Positions 27,451 through 36,761 of a stretch of 64,000 nucleotides of DNA are shown in pieces (the first letter of the stretch is position 1; each line of letters opens with the position of its first letter). The stretch is from contig JAVJVY010000010.1 in NCBI GenBank assembly GCA_040220895.1, positions 110,811 through 174,810 on the forward strand. Direction: 5' to 3'. Source of the stretch: UBA11591 sp040220895. Lineage in GTDB: Bacteria > Bacteroidota > Bacteroidia > Flavobacteriales_E > Vicingaceae. Below the pieces are notes generated by a model. It was not told the origin of the DNA. It did not search any database and saw only the letters and a list, made by a program, of their open reading frames with translations. Made by a program: the position numbers and the translations under genes.

Positions 27451-28251
27451 TCACCAAAACGAGATCTGTTTCAAGTGGATCTCGGAACCAAAGAAATTTC
27501 GGGTGTTCATCTCGAAAGATTCTGTAAAATCCGAAACATAAAAGTCGTGTTCTTCATCAAAAGCCTCTGAAAGCATATTATTTTTTTCCAGGTAATCCTT
27601 TACATATTTACCTACGATATCTGCAGAATCATAAACAAGTACTTGTCCTTTGTAAAAAGCTTCGACCGAATGTTTGACCAAGGGGTAATGGGTGCATCCA
27701 AGAATCAACGAATCAATGTCTTTTAGAACGGGCTGATTGAGGTACCTCGATATGACCATTTGACCCACAGTATCATCCATGATATGTTCTTCAATCAAAG
27801 GAACCAATAACGGAGTGGCCATGCTGCAGACCTCAAGGCTTGAATTGTGTTTTTTAAGCCTTTTTTCATATTCACCCGAAAGAATTGTAGCTCGAGTACC
27901 TATAACGCCTACACGCTTGCTGCCTGGATTCGCTGCCACGACCTGCACTACCGGATCAATAACATTGATTACGGGAATATCCCCTGCCATTTCCACCACA
28001 TGGTCATAGGCAATGGCCGAGGCCGTATTACAGGCAATGACAATCACCTTGCACTTTTTTTCAATCAGGAACTGCCCAATGGCTTTGGAATACTCGATAA
28101 TTGATGAAGGCGCCTTGTCTCCATAGGGCAAGTGGGCTGTATCACCAAAATACACCAGATGCTCTTTGGGTAAATATTGCGCAATCGCATTGGCAACGGT
28201 TAGTCCACCGATGCCTGAATCGAATACGCCAATTGGATCAGATTTTGACAA
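27451..28251 (-). CDS. murI: Glutamate racemase
   Basis: The 266-residue cytoplasmic enzyme makes D-glutamate for peptidoglycan. Catalytic cysteines are in IACNTASA (Cys74) and GCTHYPL (Cys186), with DSGIGGLT at the N-terminus. No ATG fits: the frame appears to start at TTG 28251, just after the ompH stop, with no in-frame ATG between. It is part of the run uppS-bamA-ompH-ompH-murI. Confidence 0.94.
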   Translation of the reverse strand: MSKSDPIGVFDSGIGGLTVANAIAQYLPKEHLVYFGDTAHLPYGDKAPSSIIEYSKAIGQFLIEKKCKVIVIACNTASAIAYDHVVEMAGDIPVINVIDPVVQVVAANPGSKRVGVIGTRATILSGEYEKRLKKHNSSLEVCSMATPLLVPLIEEHIMDDTVGQMVISRYLNQPVLKDIDSLILGCTHYPLVKHSVEAFYKGQVLVYDSADIVGKYVKDYLEKNNMLSEAFDEEHDFYVSDFTESFEMNTRNFFGSEIHLKQISFW

Positions 28252-28262
28252 TGATGCGCGCC

Positions 28263-28778
28263 CTACTCAAGTTCAAGACCGAGCTTGGTTTTTACCATAG
28301 GCATAATGTCAACAGCTGTGGTTTCATCCATGTATAGAATAAAACCGATGCCCGAATCAAGGATATAGGTGAAACCATTCTCCTTGCCTACGGCCTCGAT
28401 GGCGTCTTTTGCCTTTTTGATCAAGGGGTCTGTAAGGGCCTGTTCTTTCTTTTGAAGGTCACTTTGTGCATTTTGTTGAAACTCTTTTAGTCGCTGCTCC
28501 AGACCGTTTAATTCTTTGATCTTATCCTCTCTGATCGATTCGGTCATGAGTGATTCCTTGGCCTGAAATTCCTGGAATTTGGTTTCAAGTTCGCGCTGCA
28601 TGGTTAACAATTGATTTTCCAATTGCTTGGCAACGCTTTGAATTTCGGTTTCTATATTGGCTCTCTCCGGCATAGCCAATAAAAGATCGTTGGAATTGAT
28701 ATGGCCAATTTTCTGGGCCATGATGACACCGGTGTTAAAAACCAGGCATATAAGAATGAGCGTAAGTACTTTTTTCAT
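28263..28778 (-). CDS. OmpH/Skp-family periplasmic chaperone (second copy)
   Basis: The 171-residue protein has a signal peptide (MKKVLTLILICLVFNTGVIMAQ), a long coiled coil at about 40-120 (QLENQLLTMQRELETKFQEF...), and the C-terminal YILDSGIGFILY segment of the Skp body. Skp-type trimers hold unfolded outer-membrane proteins for BamA. An upstream in-frame start at 28829 would overlap the previous ompH gene and spoil the signal peptide. Confidence 0.9.
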   Translation of the reverse strand: MKKVLTLILICLVFNTGVIMAQKIGHINSNDLLLAMPERANIETEIQSVAKQLENQLLTMQRELETKFQEFQAKESLMTESIREDKIKELNGLEQRLKEFQQNAQSDLQKKEQALTDPLIKKAKDAIEAVGKENGFTYILDSGIGFILYMDETTAVDIMPMVKTKLGLELE

Positions 28779-28803
28779 TTTTCTAGTTGTTTGAGTGACA
28801 AAA

Positions 28804-29334
28804 TTAAAATTCAGAAGGATTCTCAACATCGTAACCCAGTTTTTTTAAAACGGCGTCGCTTTTGTTGTATTTGGGGTTAGTATAAATAAGTGTAGTAGAC
28901 CCGGCTTTGTCCATCATAATGGCATAACCACTGGCTCTTGCTACTTCTTTTATTGCTTTGTATACTTTTTCTTGCAATGGTTTGACTAGTTTTTGTCGTT
29001 CCTTGAATAATTCTCCTTCGATACCAAATTTCTTTTTTTGGTATTCCAGGGCGTCTTGTTCTTTTTCTTTGATTTCTTCTATCCGCTTTCTTTTCATGTC
29101 GTCGGTCAAAAGGATTTCTTCGGCCTGCAGATCCTGATACATTTGATCGATCACTTGATAACGTTTTTCTAGTTGTGCCTGCCACTCTGCAGAGATCGCA
29201 TCCAGTTGGCCCTGAGCATCTTTATATTCTGGTAACTGGTCAAGAATATAGTCCGTGTCAATGTACCCCACTTTTTGGGCGTGTAACTGACTTATTGTCA
29301 AGAGCATTAAGAACAAACTCAACAGACTTTTCAT
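28804..29334 (-). CDS. OmpH/Skp-family periplasmic chaperone (first copy)
   Basis: The 176-residue protein has a signal peptide (MKSLLSLFLMLLTISQLHAQ), then VGYIDTDYILDQLPEY, a charged coiled coil, and YAIMMDKAG near the C-terminus. It lies 34 bases downstream of bamA, the usual position in Bacteroidota. It is clearly related to the next gene but strongly diverged, so the tandem may form specialised or mixed trimers. Confidence 0.9.
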   Translation of the reverse strand: MKSLLSLFLMLLTISQLHAQKVGYIDTDYILDQLPEYKDAQGQLDAISAEWQAQLEKRYQVIDQMYQDLQAEEILLTDDMKRKRIEEIKEKEQDALEYQKKKFGIEGELFKERQKLVKPLQEKVYKAIKEVARASGYAIMMDKAGSTTLIYTNPKYNKSDAVLKKLGYDVENPSEF

Positions 29335-29368
29335 GCGTATTTCAAGGGTTCGCAAAACTAATAATTAA

Positions 29369-31879
29369 TTACCATCCGCCTAGATTGCCGCCAATCGTGA
29401 AATGGAAAATTCCTCTCTTATTCGGGTTGGTAACACCGGGTATCTCATCTAGCCTCCAGGCGTAATCTATTCCCAGCAAGCCGAACATTGGCATAAATAT
29501 TCTGACACCAAAACCTACCGACTTGTAAACGGCAAATGGCCGGAAGTCAGCGAAGCGTTCCCAGGCATTGCCGGCTTCGGCAAAAGTCAGGCCATAGATG
29601 GTAGCCGTGGGGTTAAGAGTCAGCGGATAACGCAATTCCACCGTGTACTTTGAAACAATGGAGCTTCCGCCCTGAGCCGACAATTGTTGATTCTCAAAAC
29701 CCCGCATACCGACGATTTCGCGACTTTCTAGGTTAATTCCACCACTCAAACCGTCTCCTCCAACATAAAAACGCTCGAAAGGAGATTGCCCCAGGTCTTT
29801 ATTATAAAAACCGAGAAATCCATAACCAAATTTGGTATTCAACACCAGATCACCGGCCAAACGGTTGTACCAATCTACTTTGAACGTCCATTTATGAAAC
29901 TCAACGAATTCATAACGTTCATCGATGGTTGCTGTTGTATAGTCCACATCGTTCACCATCGACCAGGGCGGGGTAAATTCCAAGCCAAGTGAAACCCTTG
30001 AGCCGGTTCTGGGATAGATCGGAGCATCAATGGAATTTCGCGCAATCTCAGTTTTAAAGCTCAGGTTCTTAGAGATGCCATTGGTGAAGAAGAATTGATT
30101 CCAATTTTCGAGGATGTAATACTGATAAGAAACCTCGTTATACCATGAAAAGTAATCATCAGGCCATTGCAGTTGTTTTCCCAAGCCGACGGAAACCCCG
30201 TACATCAATAATGCCTGACGATTTGGATTGCGGATCTCATTTCCCAATTCATCAGAGATCGTCTTTCGCTGGCCGTTGGTACTGACCTGATGATAGAAAC
30301 TTACTGTTAGCGAATTACGCTTTCTTCCGCCCAGCCATGGTTCGGTGAAACTCATGCTATAAAATTGATAGATGGGTCCTGAGGTCTGGGCCCGGAGTGA
30401 AAGTCGCTGACCATCTCCGGAGGGAAGTGGATTCCAAGCGCCTTTTTTAAAGAAGTTTCTTGCACTAAAGTTATTGAATGACAAGCCCAGCGTACCTACA
30501 ATTTGTCCGCCGCCCCATCCGCCCGAAAGTTCAATTTGATCAGAGGGTTTCTCTTCAACGATATACTCAATGTCTACGGTTCCGTTTTCTGGGTCTGGTG
30601 TAATGTTTTGATTGGCCTTTTCCGGATCAAAATAATTGAGCTGTGCCAATTCCCGATGGGTTCGCATGATATCCGATCTGCTGAATAGATTTCCTGGCAC
30701 TGTTCTCACTTCCCTCATGATAACGTGGTCGTTGGTCTTGGTATTACCACTAACCCAAACGCGGTTTATCCTTGCTTGCCGACCTTCATAAATCCTGATC
30801 TCAAAATCAATGCTGTCGCCATCAACCATTACCTCAACAGGAGTTACATTGAAGAACAGGTATCCGTCATCGAGGTACAATGTGCTGATGTCCCGACCTT
30901 TGGGGTCTTGCTGGAGACGTTGCTCCATTAATTTTTGATTGTATACATCACCCTTTTCAATTCCCAGAATTTTATTCAAGGTTTCCGTTTTGTATTTAGT
31001 GTTTCCAATCCAGCGGATATCTCGAAAATAATAACGACGGCCCTCTTCGATCTCGATGCTAACATTTATTCGCTTTGCATTTTTTCTGATAACGGTATCC
31101 CTCAAGATCCGGGCATCCCGAAATCCTTCTTCCTGGTATCTTTTGATCAGCGCTTTTTTATCAATTTCATAACCTGGCCGCTTGAATTTACTGGTAGAAA
31201 GAGGAGTGAAACCTTTATTTTGCTTCGTATTCTTCATCACTTTTCGCAGCTTCTTTTCTTTGATCGACTTGTTGCCTTTTATAATGACATCGTGAATTTT
31301 AACGCGTTTGTTCTTCTTTATTCTGATGTTCAGTATAACGTGATTATTAAGTGTGGTGTCAGATTCCTGACTTATCTCGACTTCTGCATTCAAACGTCCT
31401 TTATCGACATAAAATTTCCTGATCTTATTTTGTGTTTCGATCAATACATCCTCGGTTAACACCTTTCCCCTGATCAATTGAATGGATTCCCTGATATCAT
31501 CAACATCGCCCTTTTTGACCCCGGTTATTTTAAATTTTGATAAGCGGGGCATGGTTTTGACGTCAATGAATAAATAGATGTAACGACCTTCAATTCGGTC
31601 TATTGATATCTTGATGTCAGAGAAAAGTTTTTGATTCCAAAGGTTTTTAATTGCCTCGGAGACTTCTTTTCCTGGCACCTCAATTTCTTTCCCTACTCTA
31701 AGACCAGAAATGGACTTTAGGGCGTTGTGATCGAAGAAATCAGCCCCTTTTACGGTGACGCCCCCTATTTCGTATTTCTTGGGTGAAGTATAGCTTAGTT
31801 TTTGCGCTACCTGGGCATTGGCAGCCATCACAATTAAAAGACTCAATATGAGCCAAGCTGTGCGAAAAAGATCACCCAT
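29369..31879 (-). CDS. bamA: Outer membrane protein assembly factor BamA
   Basis: The 836-residue protein has a signal peptide (MGDLFRTAWLILSLLIVMAANAQ), a run of POTRA domains in roughly the first half, for example VIIKGNKSIKEKKL and VWVSGNTKTNDHVI, and a C-terminal 16-strand barrel. The barrel has the GMRGFENQQ segment corresponding to the lid-loop VRGF motif. It folds and inserts outer-membrane proteins. The ATG at 31879 overlaps the uppS stop by eight bases and is preferred over a GTG six codons upstream. Confidence 0.95.
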   Translation of the reverse strand: MGDLFRTAWLILSLLIVMAANAQVAQKLSYTSPKKYEIGGVTVKGADFFDHNALKSISGLRVGKEIEVPGKEVSEAIKNLWNQKLFSDIKISIDRIEGRYIYLFIDVKTMPRLSKFKITGVKKGDVDDIRESIQLIRGKVLTEDVLIETQNKIRKFYVDKGRLNAEVEISQESDTTLNNHVILNIRIKKNKRVKIHDVIIKGNKSIKEKKLRKVMKNTKQNKGFTPLSTSKFKRPGYEIDKKALIKRYQEEGFRDARILRDTVIRKNAKRINVSIEIEEGRRYYFRDIRWIGNTKYKTETLNKILGIEKGDVYNQKLMEQRLQQDPKGRDISTLYLDDGYLFFNVTPVEVMVDGDSIDFEIRIYEGRQARINRVWVSGNTKTNDHVIMREVRTVPGNLFSRSDIMRTHRELAQLNYFDPEKANQNITPDPENGTVDIEYIVEEKPSDQIELSGGWGGGQIVGTLGLSFNNFSARNFFKKGAWNPLPSGDGQRLSLRAQTSGPIYQFYSMSFTEPWLGGRKRNSLTVSFYHQVSTNGQRKTISDELGNEIRNPNRQALLMYGVSVGLGKQLQWPDDYFSWYNEVSYQYYILENWNQFFFTNGISKNLSFKTEIARNSIDAPIYPRTGSRVSLGLEFTPPWSMVNDVDYTTATIDERYEFVEFHKWTFKVDWYNRLAGDLVLNTKFGYGFLGFYNKDLGQSPFERFYVGGDGLSGGINLESREIVGMRGFENQQLSAQGGSSIVSKYTVELRYPLTLNPTATIYGLTFAEAGNAWERFADFRPFAVYKSVGFGVRIFMPMFGLLGIDYAWRLDEIPGVTNPNKRGIFHFTIGGNLGGW

Positions 31880-32621
31880 TCTTCGACATTTGCTCACTTA
31901 TTTTCCCAAAGCGCCTTTCGCGCTGCTGATAGTCGATAATCGCCTCAATAAGATCTTCTTTTCGAAAATCCGGCCAATTTTTCTTGGTGAAGTACAGTTC
32001 GGAATAAGCGATCTGCCACAAGAGAAAATTGCTGATTCTCATTTCACCACTGGTTCTGATCAGCAGTTCGGGATTAGGAAGGTCTGCCGTTGTCAAGTAA
32101 TTCTGGATTAGTTCCTCATTGATATCTTCGAGTTTGAACTTATTATCCATGGCATCTCCAACCATTTTTTTGACAGCAACGGCTAATTCCCACCTGGAAC
32201 TATAACTAAGTGCTAGGATCAGATTCATATGGCTATTGCCCTTGGTTTCATCGATGGCCTTTAAAAGTGCTTTTTGGCAACTTGAGGGAAGATTGGACAG
32301 TTCCCCGATGGCCATTAAACGAATGTTGTTCTTGTTTAGTGTTTTGGTCTCTCTGTTTATACTGTTGACCAAGAGCTGCATCAAGGCGTTGACCTCGCTC
32401 TTGGGTCTACTCCAGTTTTCTGAGGAAAATGCATAAAGGGTCAGATTTTTAACGCCCAATTCCGCTGCGCCTTCGACAACACTTTTAACGGATGTCACAC
32501 CACTGCGATGTCCAAAAACCCTGTTTTTACCCTGTTCTTTAGCCCAACGGCCATTACCGTCCATTATTATAGCGATGTGCTCAGGGATGTTATCCTTATG
32601 AAGATTTTCGGGCAAACTCAT
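31872..32621 (-). CDS. uppS: Undecaprenyl diphosphate synthase
   Basis: The 249-residue cis-prenyltransferase makes the C55 lipid carrier used for peptidoglycan and surface sugars. It shows IAIIMDGNGRWAK (Asp21), GHRSG, YAFSSENW with the conserved Ser/Glu/Asn/Trp, and the C-terminal RTSGEMRISNFLLWQ. It precedes and overlaps bamA, as in many Bacteroidota. Confidence 0.96.
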   Translation of the reverse strand: MSLPENLHKDNIPEHIAIIMDGNGRWAKEQGKNRVFGHRSGVTSVKSVVEGAAELGVKNLTLYAFSSENWSRPKSEVNALMQLLVNSINRETKTLNKNNIRLMAIGELSNLPSSCQKALLKAIDETKGNSHMNLILALSYSSRWELAVAVKKMVGDAMDNKFKLEDINEELIQNYLTTADLPNPELLIRTSGEMRISNFLLWQIAYSELYFTKKNWPDFRKEDLIEAIIDYQQRERRFGKISEQMSKNG

Positions 32622-32687
32622 TGGTTCTTCTTGAAATTCCTGAGAAAAGGAAGCTACAAATATCCACTTAATTGATTGAATCTGAAA

Positions 32688-33449
32688 CTAATTCATTCCA
32701 GGGCAGGCATTTTTTTTCGGCAAAGGCCGGAAGCTTACAGTGAGGCCAATAAATGAATACCAATCTTTTGTGTAAAAAAGACCCTTTTGAAAGCCTTGTG
32801 GCTGGGGATAGACAACGGGATCATCGATCACATTTCCTGTCTTGTACTGATTATCAACGCCGTCGAAATCATCGCTAAATGTTTTGCGGAAGTTCCATTC
32901 CAGACCTACGGTGAAAGTACCGAAAATGGCCTTGAATCCAGCACCGAACGGTATGGCGACGCTTGTGAGATTGCGGGAATAATTCTCTGTTGGCCTGGCT
33001 GTCGCAGAATCAGTATTCATGGAACTGACCGAAGGGTTAACGTTGAACAAAGCCAGACCTACAAAAATGTATGGGGTATAAGGTTTACTGTTGACATCTA
33101 TACCATAGGGCAGGAAATTGAAATGGATCTGGCCAGAGAGATCAATAACGCGGGCTTCGAATTGTAAATTCCTGAAATTGTTCAATCCAACGTCTGTAAG
33201 TCCATCATTAGCAGCGATCTGACCATAGGAGGCAATGGTTCTGAAATAATAACGTGAGTTGATGTGGGCATCGTAGAACACACCTAAGGCGGGTTTAGAA
33301 ACTTCCACAATGTGCTTTCCCGGATTCAATTCTCCGTTGTAATAGGACATCCCCAAAAACAAGCCGAATTCGTTTCGCTGGCCAACGGCGGTTGCCAGTG
33401 ATGAGGCGATAAAAGCCAGTATAATCGATAGAAAGCGGATTTGTCGCAC
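32688..33449 (-). CDS. DUF6089-type outer membrane beta-barrel protein
   Basis: The 253-residue protein starts at GTG 33449, five bases after the upstream stop, giving a clean signal peptide (VRQIRFLSIILAFIASSLATAVG). The mature part begins NEFGLFLGMSYYNGELNPGK, the typical DUF6089 opening, with alternating aromatic strands of a small barrel. Its role is unknown. A longer frame into the previous gene is open but would bury the signal peptide. It is the second of two tandem related barrels upstream of uppS. Confidence 0.82.
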   Translation of the reverse strand: MRQIRFLSIILAFIASSLATAVGQRNEFGLFLGMSYYNGELNPGKHIVEVSKPALGVFYDAHINSRYYFRTIASYGQIAANDGLTDVGLNNFRNLQFEARVIDLSGQIHFNFLPYGIDVNSKPYTPYIFVGLALFNVNPSVSSMNTDSATARPTENYSRNLTSVAIPFGAGFKAIFGTFTVGLEWNFRKTFSDDFDGVDNQYKTGNVIDDPVVYPQPQGFQKGLFYTKDWYSFIGLTVSFRPLPKKNACPGMN

Positions 33450-33453
33450 GATG

Positions 33454-34377
33454 TTAAAATTTCGGTAAACTTCTGCGACGGCGTTTGATCTTGTAGCTAA
33501 GGGTAACAGTGGCAAACATATAAGTATCGTTGTTTTTCGGATCTCCCCTTTGTTGGAATTCCGAAATGGTTCCATCTTGATTATACGTCACACTGGGCCA
33601 ATTATTGTTTTCGTTCGGATTTGCAAGGTAAGCAGCCAAATCTCCTTTGTCTCCATTGGCACCTTTGATCTTGTCTTGCTCAAAATATTTACCACTGACG
33701 TCGTCCAGGTAATCTGAGGTTGTCATACGCACGCCAAACTCGAGTCCAAGGTGCCATTGGCGTTGAATTTTTTTTCTGAATCCGATTCCCAGCGGCACAC
33801 TTCCCTGGATCCGGCTGTATTTGCTGCCGTTGCCAGCTGTTTGACCCTCTGTTCCGAGGGGCTGTAAGGAGTGCCATTTTCCATCCATTTCATTTCTAGG
33901 GTTGAAATAAAAGAGTCCGAGTCCGGCAAACAAATATCCGTCAAGTTTCAGTTTCGCCAAACCCCGGGAACCTTTCAAGCGGTACATTCCCTTTGTTTTT
34001 TCAGTCAAAAAATAAAACTCGTATATGGCTGCAAGTTCAACCACGGGTGAGCGGAATTTCAATCCTCGGCTATTCCTGGTAGGGTTCTTTGAATCTGCAT
34101 CATCTCCGGCTATTCTTGCATAGCTCAGGCTACCTCTGGCGGCCATATTCGATCGAATAAAATACCGACCTGTTGCAGTTATAACATACCTGCTGGCGGC
34201 AAAATTCAGATCTTTTGGTCCATAGCTGCCCCCTTCAGAAGCCGAGCCGCCCAAGTCTCCCAGGAAATTGGTAGTGCCAATGCCACCGCCAACCTCAAGT
34301 CGCTGTCTTTTCCAAGCTTGCGAAAAGGATTGAGTGAACACAAATAATAAGAAGAAAACAAGACTAAACCTGACCAT
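33454..34377 (-). CDS. DUF6089-like outer membrane beta-barrel protein
   Basis: The 307-residue protein has a signal peptide (MVRFSLVFFLLFVFTQSFSQ) and a barrel body starting GGGIGTTNFLGDLGG. Near the C-terminus it has LGTEGQ and DYLDDVSGKYF. The same two motifs, in the same order, occur in the protein at 49898-50761, so these are paralogues. The role is unknown; related proteins are common neighbours of envelope genes in Bacteroidota. Confidence 0.82.
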   Translation of the reverse strand: MVRFSLVFFLLFVFTQSFSQAWKRQRLEVGGGIGTTNFLGDLGGSASEGGSYGPKDLNFAASRYVITATGRYFIRSNMAARGSLSYARIAGDDADSKNPTRNSRGLKFRSPVVELAAIYEFYFLTEKTKGMYRLKGSRGLAKLKLDGYLFAGLGLFYFNPRNEMDGKWHSLQPLGTEGQTAGNGSKYSRIQGSVPLGIGFRKKIQRQWHLGLEFGVRMTTSDYLDDVSGKYFEQDKIKGANGDKGDLAAYLANPNENNNWPSVTYNQDGTISEFQQRGDPKNNDTYMFATVTLSYKIKRRRRSLPKF

Positions 34378-34478
34378 TCAGCGCTTTCAAAAGAGATTTT
34401 AGCAAATATAATGGATTAAAATAACAAGGATTAATGTGTAAACGAACACTTATAAGCCGACTTCTTCACAAGCCGTGG

Positions 34479-35342
34479 TTAATTGCGTTGGTCCAAACCC
34501 CAATTAAGCTTGTTTCTGAGAGTTTCAAGATAACTATAAGATTCTTGTCGTAATAATTTGATGGTACTTTTTGATTTTCGGATCCTGATACTTACGTTAT
34601 CGTGCACAATTCTGGACGATGAATCAAGGGCGATCATAAGATCGCTGGAACGGGTTTCAAACCAGAGTCGAATTTCACTTTCATCATCAATCACAAGTGG
34701 TCGAACATTTAGGTTATGCGGCGCAATTGGAGTGATAATGAGATTACCTGAACCGGGCATTACAATGGGGCCACCGCAGCTTAAAGAATAGGCCGTCGAA
34801 CCCGTTGCTGTAGAAATGATCAATCCATCGGCCCAATAAGTGTTGAGCAATTCGCCGTCCAGCTCTGCATGGATGGTGATCATTGAAGAACTATCCTTCT
34901 TTAAAACAGAAACTTCATTCAAGGAGATTTCGGGTTCTTTGTCGGGCCTGTCGCTTGCCGTTACGTCCAGTAAGGCTCGTTCCTCGATGTTGAATTTTTT
35001 TTGAAGAATTTCGTCCAGCAATCCCGGCATTTCAGCGATGGTTAGGCTTGTCAGAAAGCCGAGCCTTCCGGTATTCACACCAAGAACCGGAACTTCTGAG
35101 TTAGCGACGAAATGTATTGCACTTAAAATAGTCCCATCGCCACCAATGGTAATTAGAACGCCAGCCTGGGAAATTAGTTCGTCTTTGCTTGAAAAGCTGA
35201 TGGAATGTGGGGACGAAAGTGTCTGATTTAGATCCTCAAAAACGGTGTAAGTGATGTTTTTTGCATCGAGAAATGATCGCAGCTCGGCCACTGCCTGAAG
35301 ATTGACATCCGTTTGACTATTGCTGTAAATTCCAAATGTCAT
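34479..35342 (-). CDS. nadK: NAD kinase
   Basis: The 287-residue cytoplasmic enzyme phosphorylates NAD to NADP. The catalytic GGDGTIL (67-73, Asp69) is present, along with NTGRLGFLT and TGSTAYSLSCGGPI, the NAD/ATP-site signature. It starts four bases after the stop of the upstream POTRA-barrel gene. Confidence 0.96.
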   Translation of the reverse strand: MTFGIYSNSQTDVNLQAVAELRSFLDAKNITYTVFEDLNQTLSSPHSISFSSKDELISQAGVLITIGGDGTILSAIHFVANSEVPVLGVNTGRLGFLTSLTIAEMPGLLDEILQKKFNIEERALLDVTASDRPDKEPEISLNEVSVLKKDSSSMITIHAELDGELLNTYWADGLIISTATGSTAYSLSCGGPIVMPGSGNLIITPIAPHNLNVRPLVIDDESEIRLWFETRSSDLMIALDSSSRIVHDNVSIRIRKSKSTIKLLRQESYSYLETLRNKLNWGLDQRN

Positions 35343-35346
35343 GGTC

Positions 35347-36759
35347 CTATATCGGAGCTACAAAATGGAGAAATAATCCGTGTTCTCCAAATTTATTGAT
35401 TGAATACTCAGCGCGAAAAACCATGTCGTAAACAGATGTTATATCAAGAGAAATTCCACTTCCGCATTGGAGTTCATTTGCAAAGTTGTTTCTGGGGAAA
35501 CCGAATTCATCCAATGCATAGGCCGCATCGCTGAATACTCCGAGATAAACGTTGTAATAAAATTTCCTGAACTTTTTGAGTGGCACAAACTCCAATTCAG
35601 TCGGTGTCGATGATTTCAGATTATATCTTAGTTGCAGCTTTCCAATGGCAAACTGCTGGGCATCTATCACATATAGCTCATATGATCTAACATTGGTTTT
35701 GTCTGAATAGCCTAAGCCTTGCCTTAGATAATAAGGCTGCGTTTTATTAAAAAACCCCTGACCCCTTAAAAGCCCTGATAAATAAAATTTTGGCGCAAGT
35801 TTTAGGTATTTTTTCGTTTCTATTTCAGACCATGTTTGATCAATTTCAGACCGAAAGATCCCGAGTCCATATTGATAAATGGCCAATTTCAGGAACCAAC
35901 CTTCTAGCGCGTATACTTTATTGTCCCTTTTATCCAGTGTATAGTTATAACTTATTGATGCAAAACGCTGGCGGTTGGAAGCTGCTGGAAGGTAATTGGC
36001 ATTGAGAGATTTGATCGTATCGGAAATGGACACTTCGTTGAAGACACAACCCAGTGTATGGCGACTGAATATTTTTGGTCGAAAACGCAGTTCAGCAGAT
36101 GCTTTGCTAAACCACTGCTGCACCCGTGTCGCATCTTTATAAAACAAACGCTTATTCATGTCAGAATTGTAGTTTACTTCATGGTTTCTGCCAAAAGATG
36201 CCGAGACACCAAGGCCTAAGGTTTTGCGACGATTAAAAAAAGGAACCGAGTAAGAAAAAGATATAAGTTCGGTAAAGCCAAATTGAAGTAAAACATTGAA
36301 TTCTTCATTTCTTCCCCGAAAGTTCTTGTGATTAACTCTCACACCGTAGTTGATCCTTGAGAAATCCTTGTTTTCCCACCACGAATTGAAGTTGGTCTCT
36401 GCCAGTTGAAAGATAAGCTGTGGCCATACGTACCAGCGCTCCGAAACAACGATAAAGACATCGACCATTCCATGTTGATTTATAGTAAAGCGGAAATCAT
36501 TGGTAGTAAAAAGCGAGGTGTTCCTCAGGTTGTTTTTTGACCGCTCAAGCGATTCAGAAAGTTTTTTACTCAAAATGGTGTCTCCTCTGGCAAAGGTCAA
36601 TTCCCGTTCTATGACCCACGATTTGGTCTTTTTATTTCCAACCAGAACGATGTTCCTGATTACTATAAGGCTATCTTTTGATTGATCTTCAATGCCTTGT
36701 CCTCTTATCTGGAAGTTCGCAAAGACCAGGCAAGAAAGCATGAAAAAAAGAAATTTCAT
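35347..36759 (-). CDS. BamA/TamA-like outer membrane protein with one POTRA domain
   Basis: The 470-residue protein has a signal peptide, a single POTRA-like domain at about 30-110 (NIVLVGNKKTKSWVIERELTF), and an Omp85-type barrel to the end. It is much shorter than BamA (836) and lacks the POTRA array. It could act in insertion of a subset of outer-membrane or surface lipoproteins, or in lipid handling. It sits between a CBS gene and nadK, with three- to five-base gaps. Confidence 0.82.
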   Translation of the reverse strand: MKFLFFMLSCLVFANFQIRGQGIEDQSKDSLIVIRNIVLVGNKKTKSWVIERELTFARGDTILSKKLSESLERSKNNLRNTSLFTTNDFRFTINQHGMVDVFIVVSERWYVWPQLIFQLAETNFNSWWENKDFSRINYGVRVNHKNFRGRNEEFNVLLQFGFTELISFSYSVPFFNRRKTLGLGVSASFGRNHEVNYNSDMNKRLFYKDATRVQQWFSKASAELRFRPKIFSRHTLGCVFNEVSISDTIKSLNANYLPAASNRQRFASISYNYTLDKRDNKVYALEGWFLKLAIYQYGLGIFRSEIDQTWSEIETKKYLKLAPKFYLSGLLRGQGFFNKTQPYYLRQGLGYSDKTNVRSYELYVIDAQQFAIGKLQLRYNLKSSTPTELEFVPLKKFRKFYYNVYLGVFSDAAYALDEFGFPRNNFANELQCGSGISLDITSVYDMVFRAEYSINKFGEHGLFLHFVAPI

Positions 36760-36761
36760 TC

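Noticed and set aside
30935..31459. Plus-strand frame of 174 codons opposite bamA
   Set aside because: Antisense to the POTRA region; its hydrophobic look comes from the complement of charged codons.
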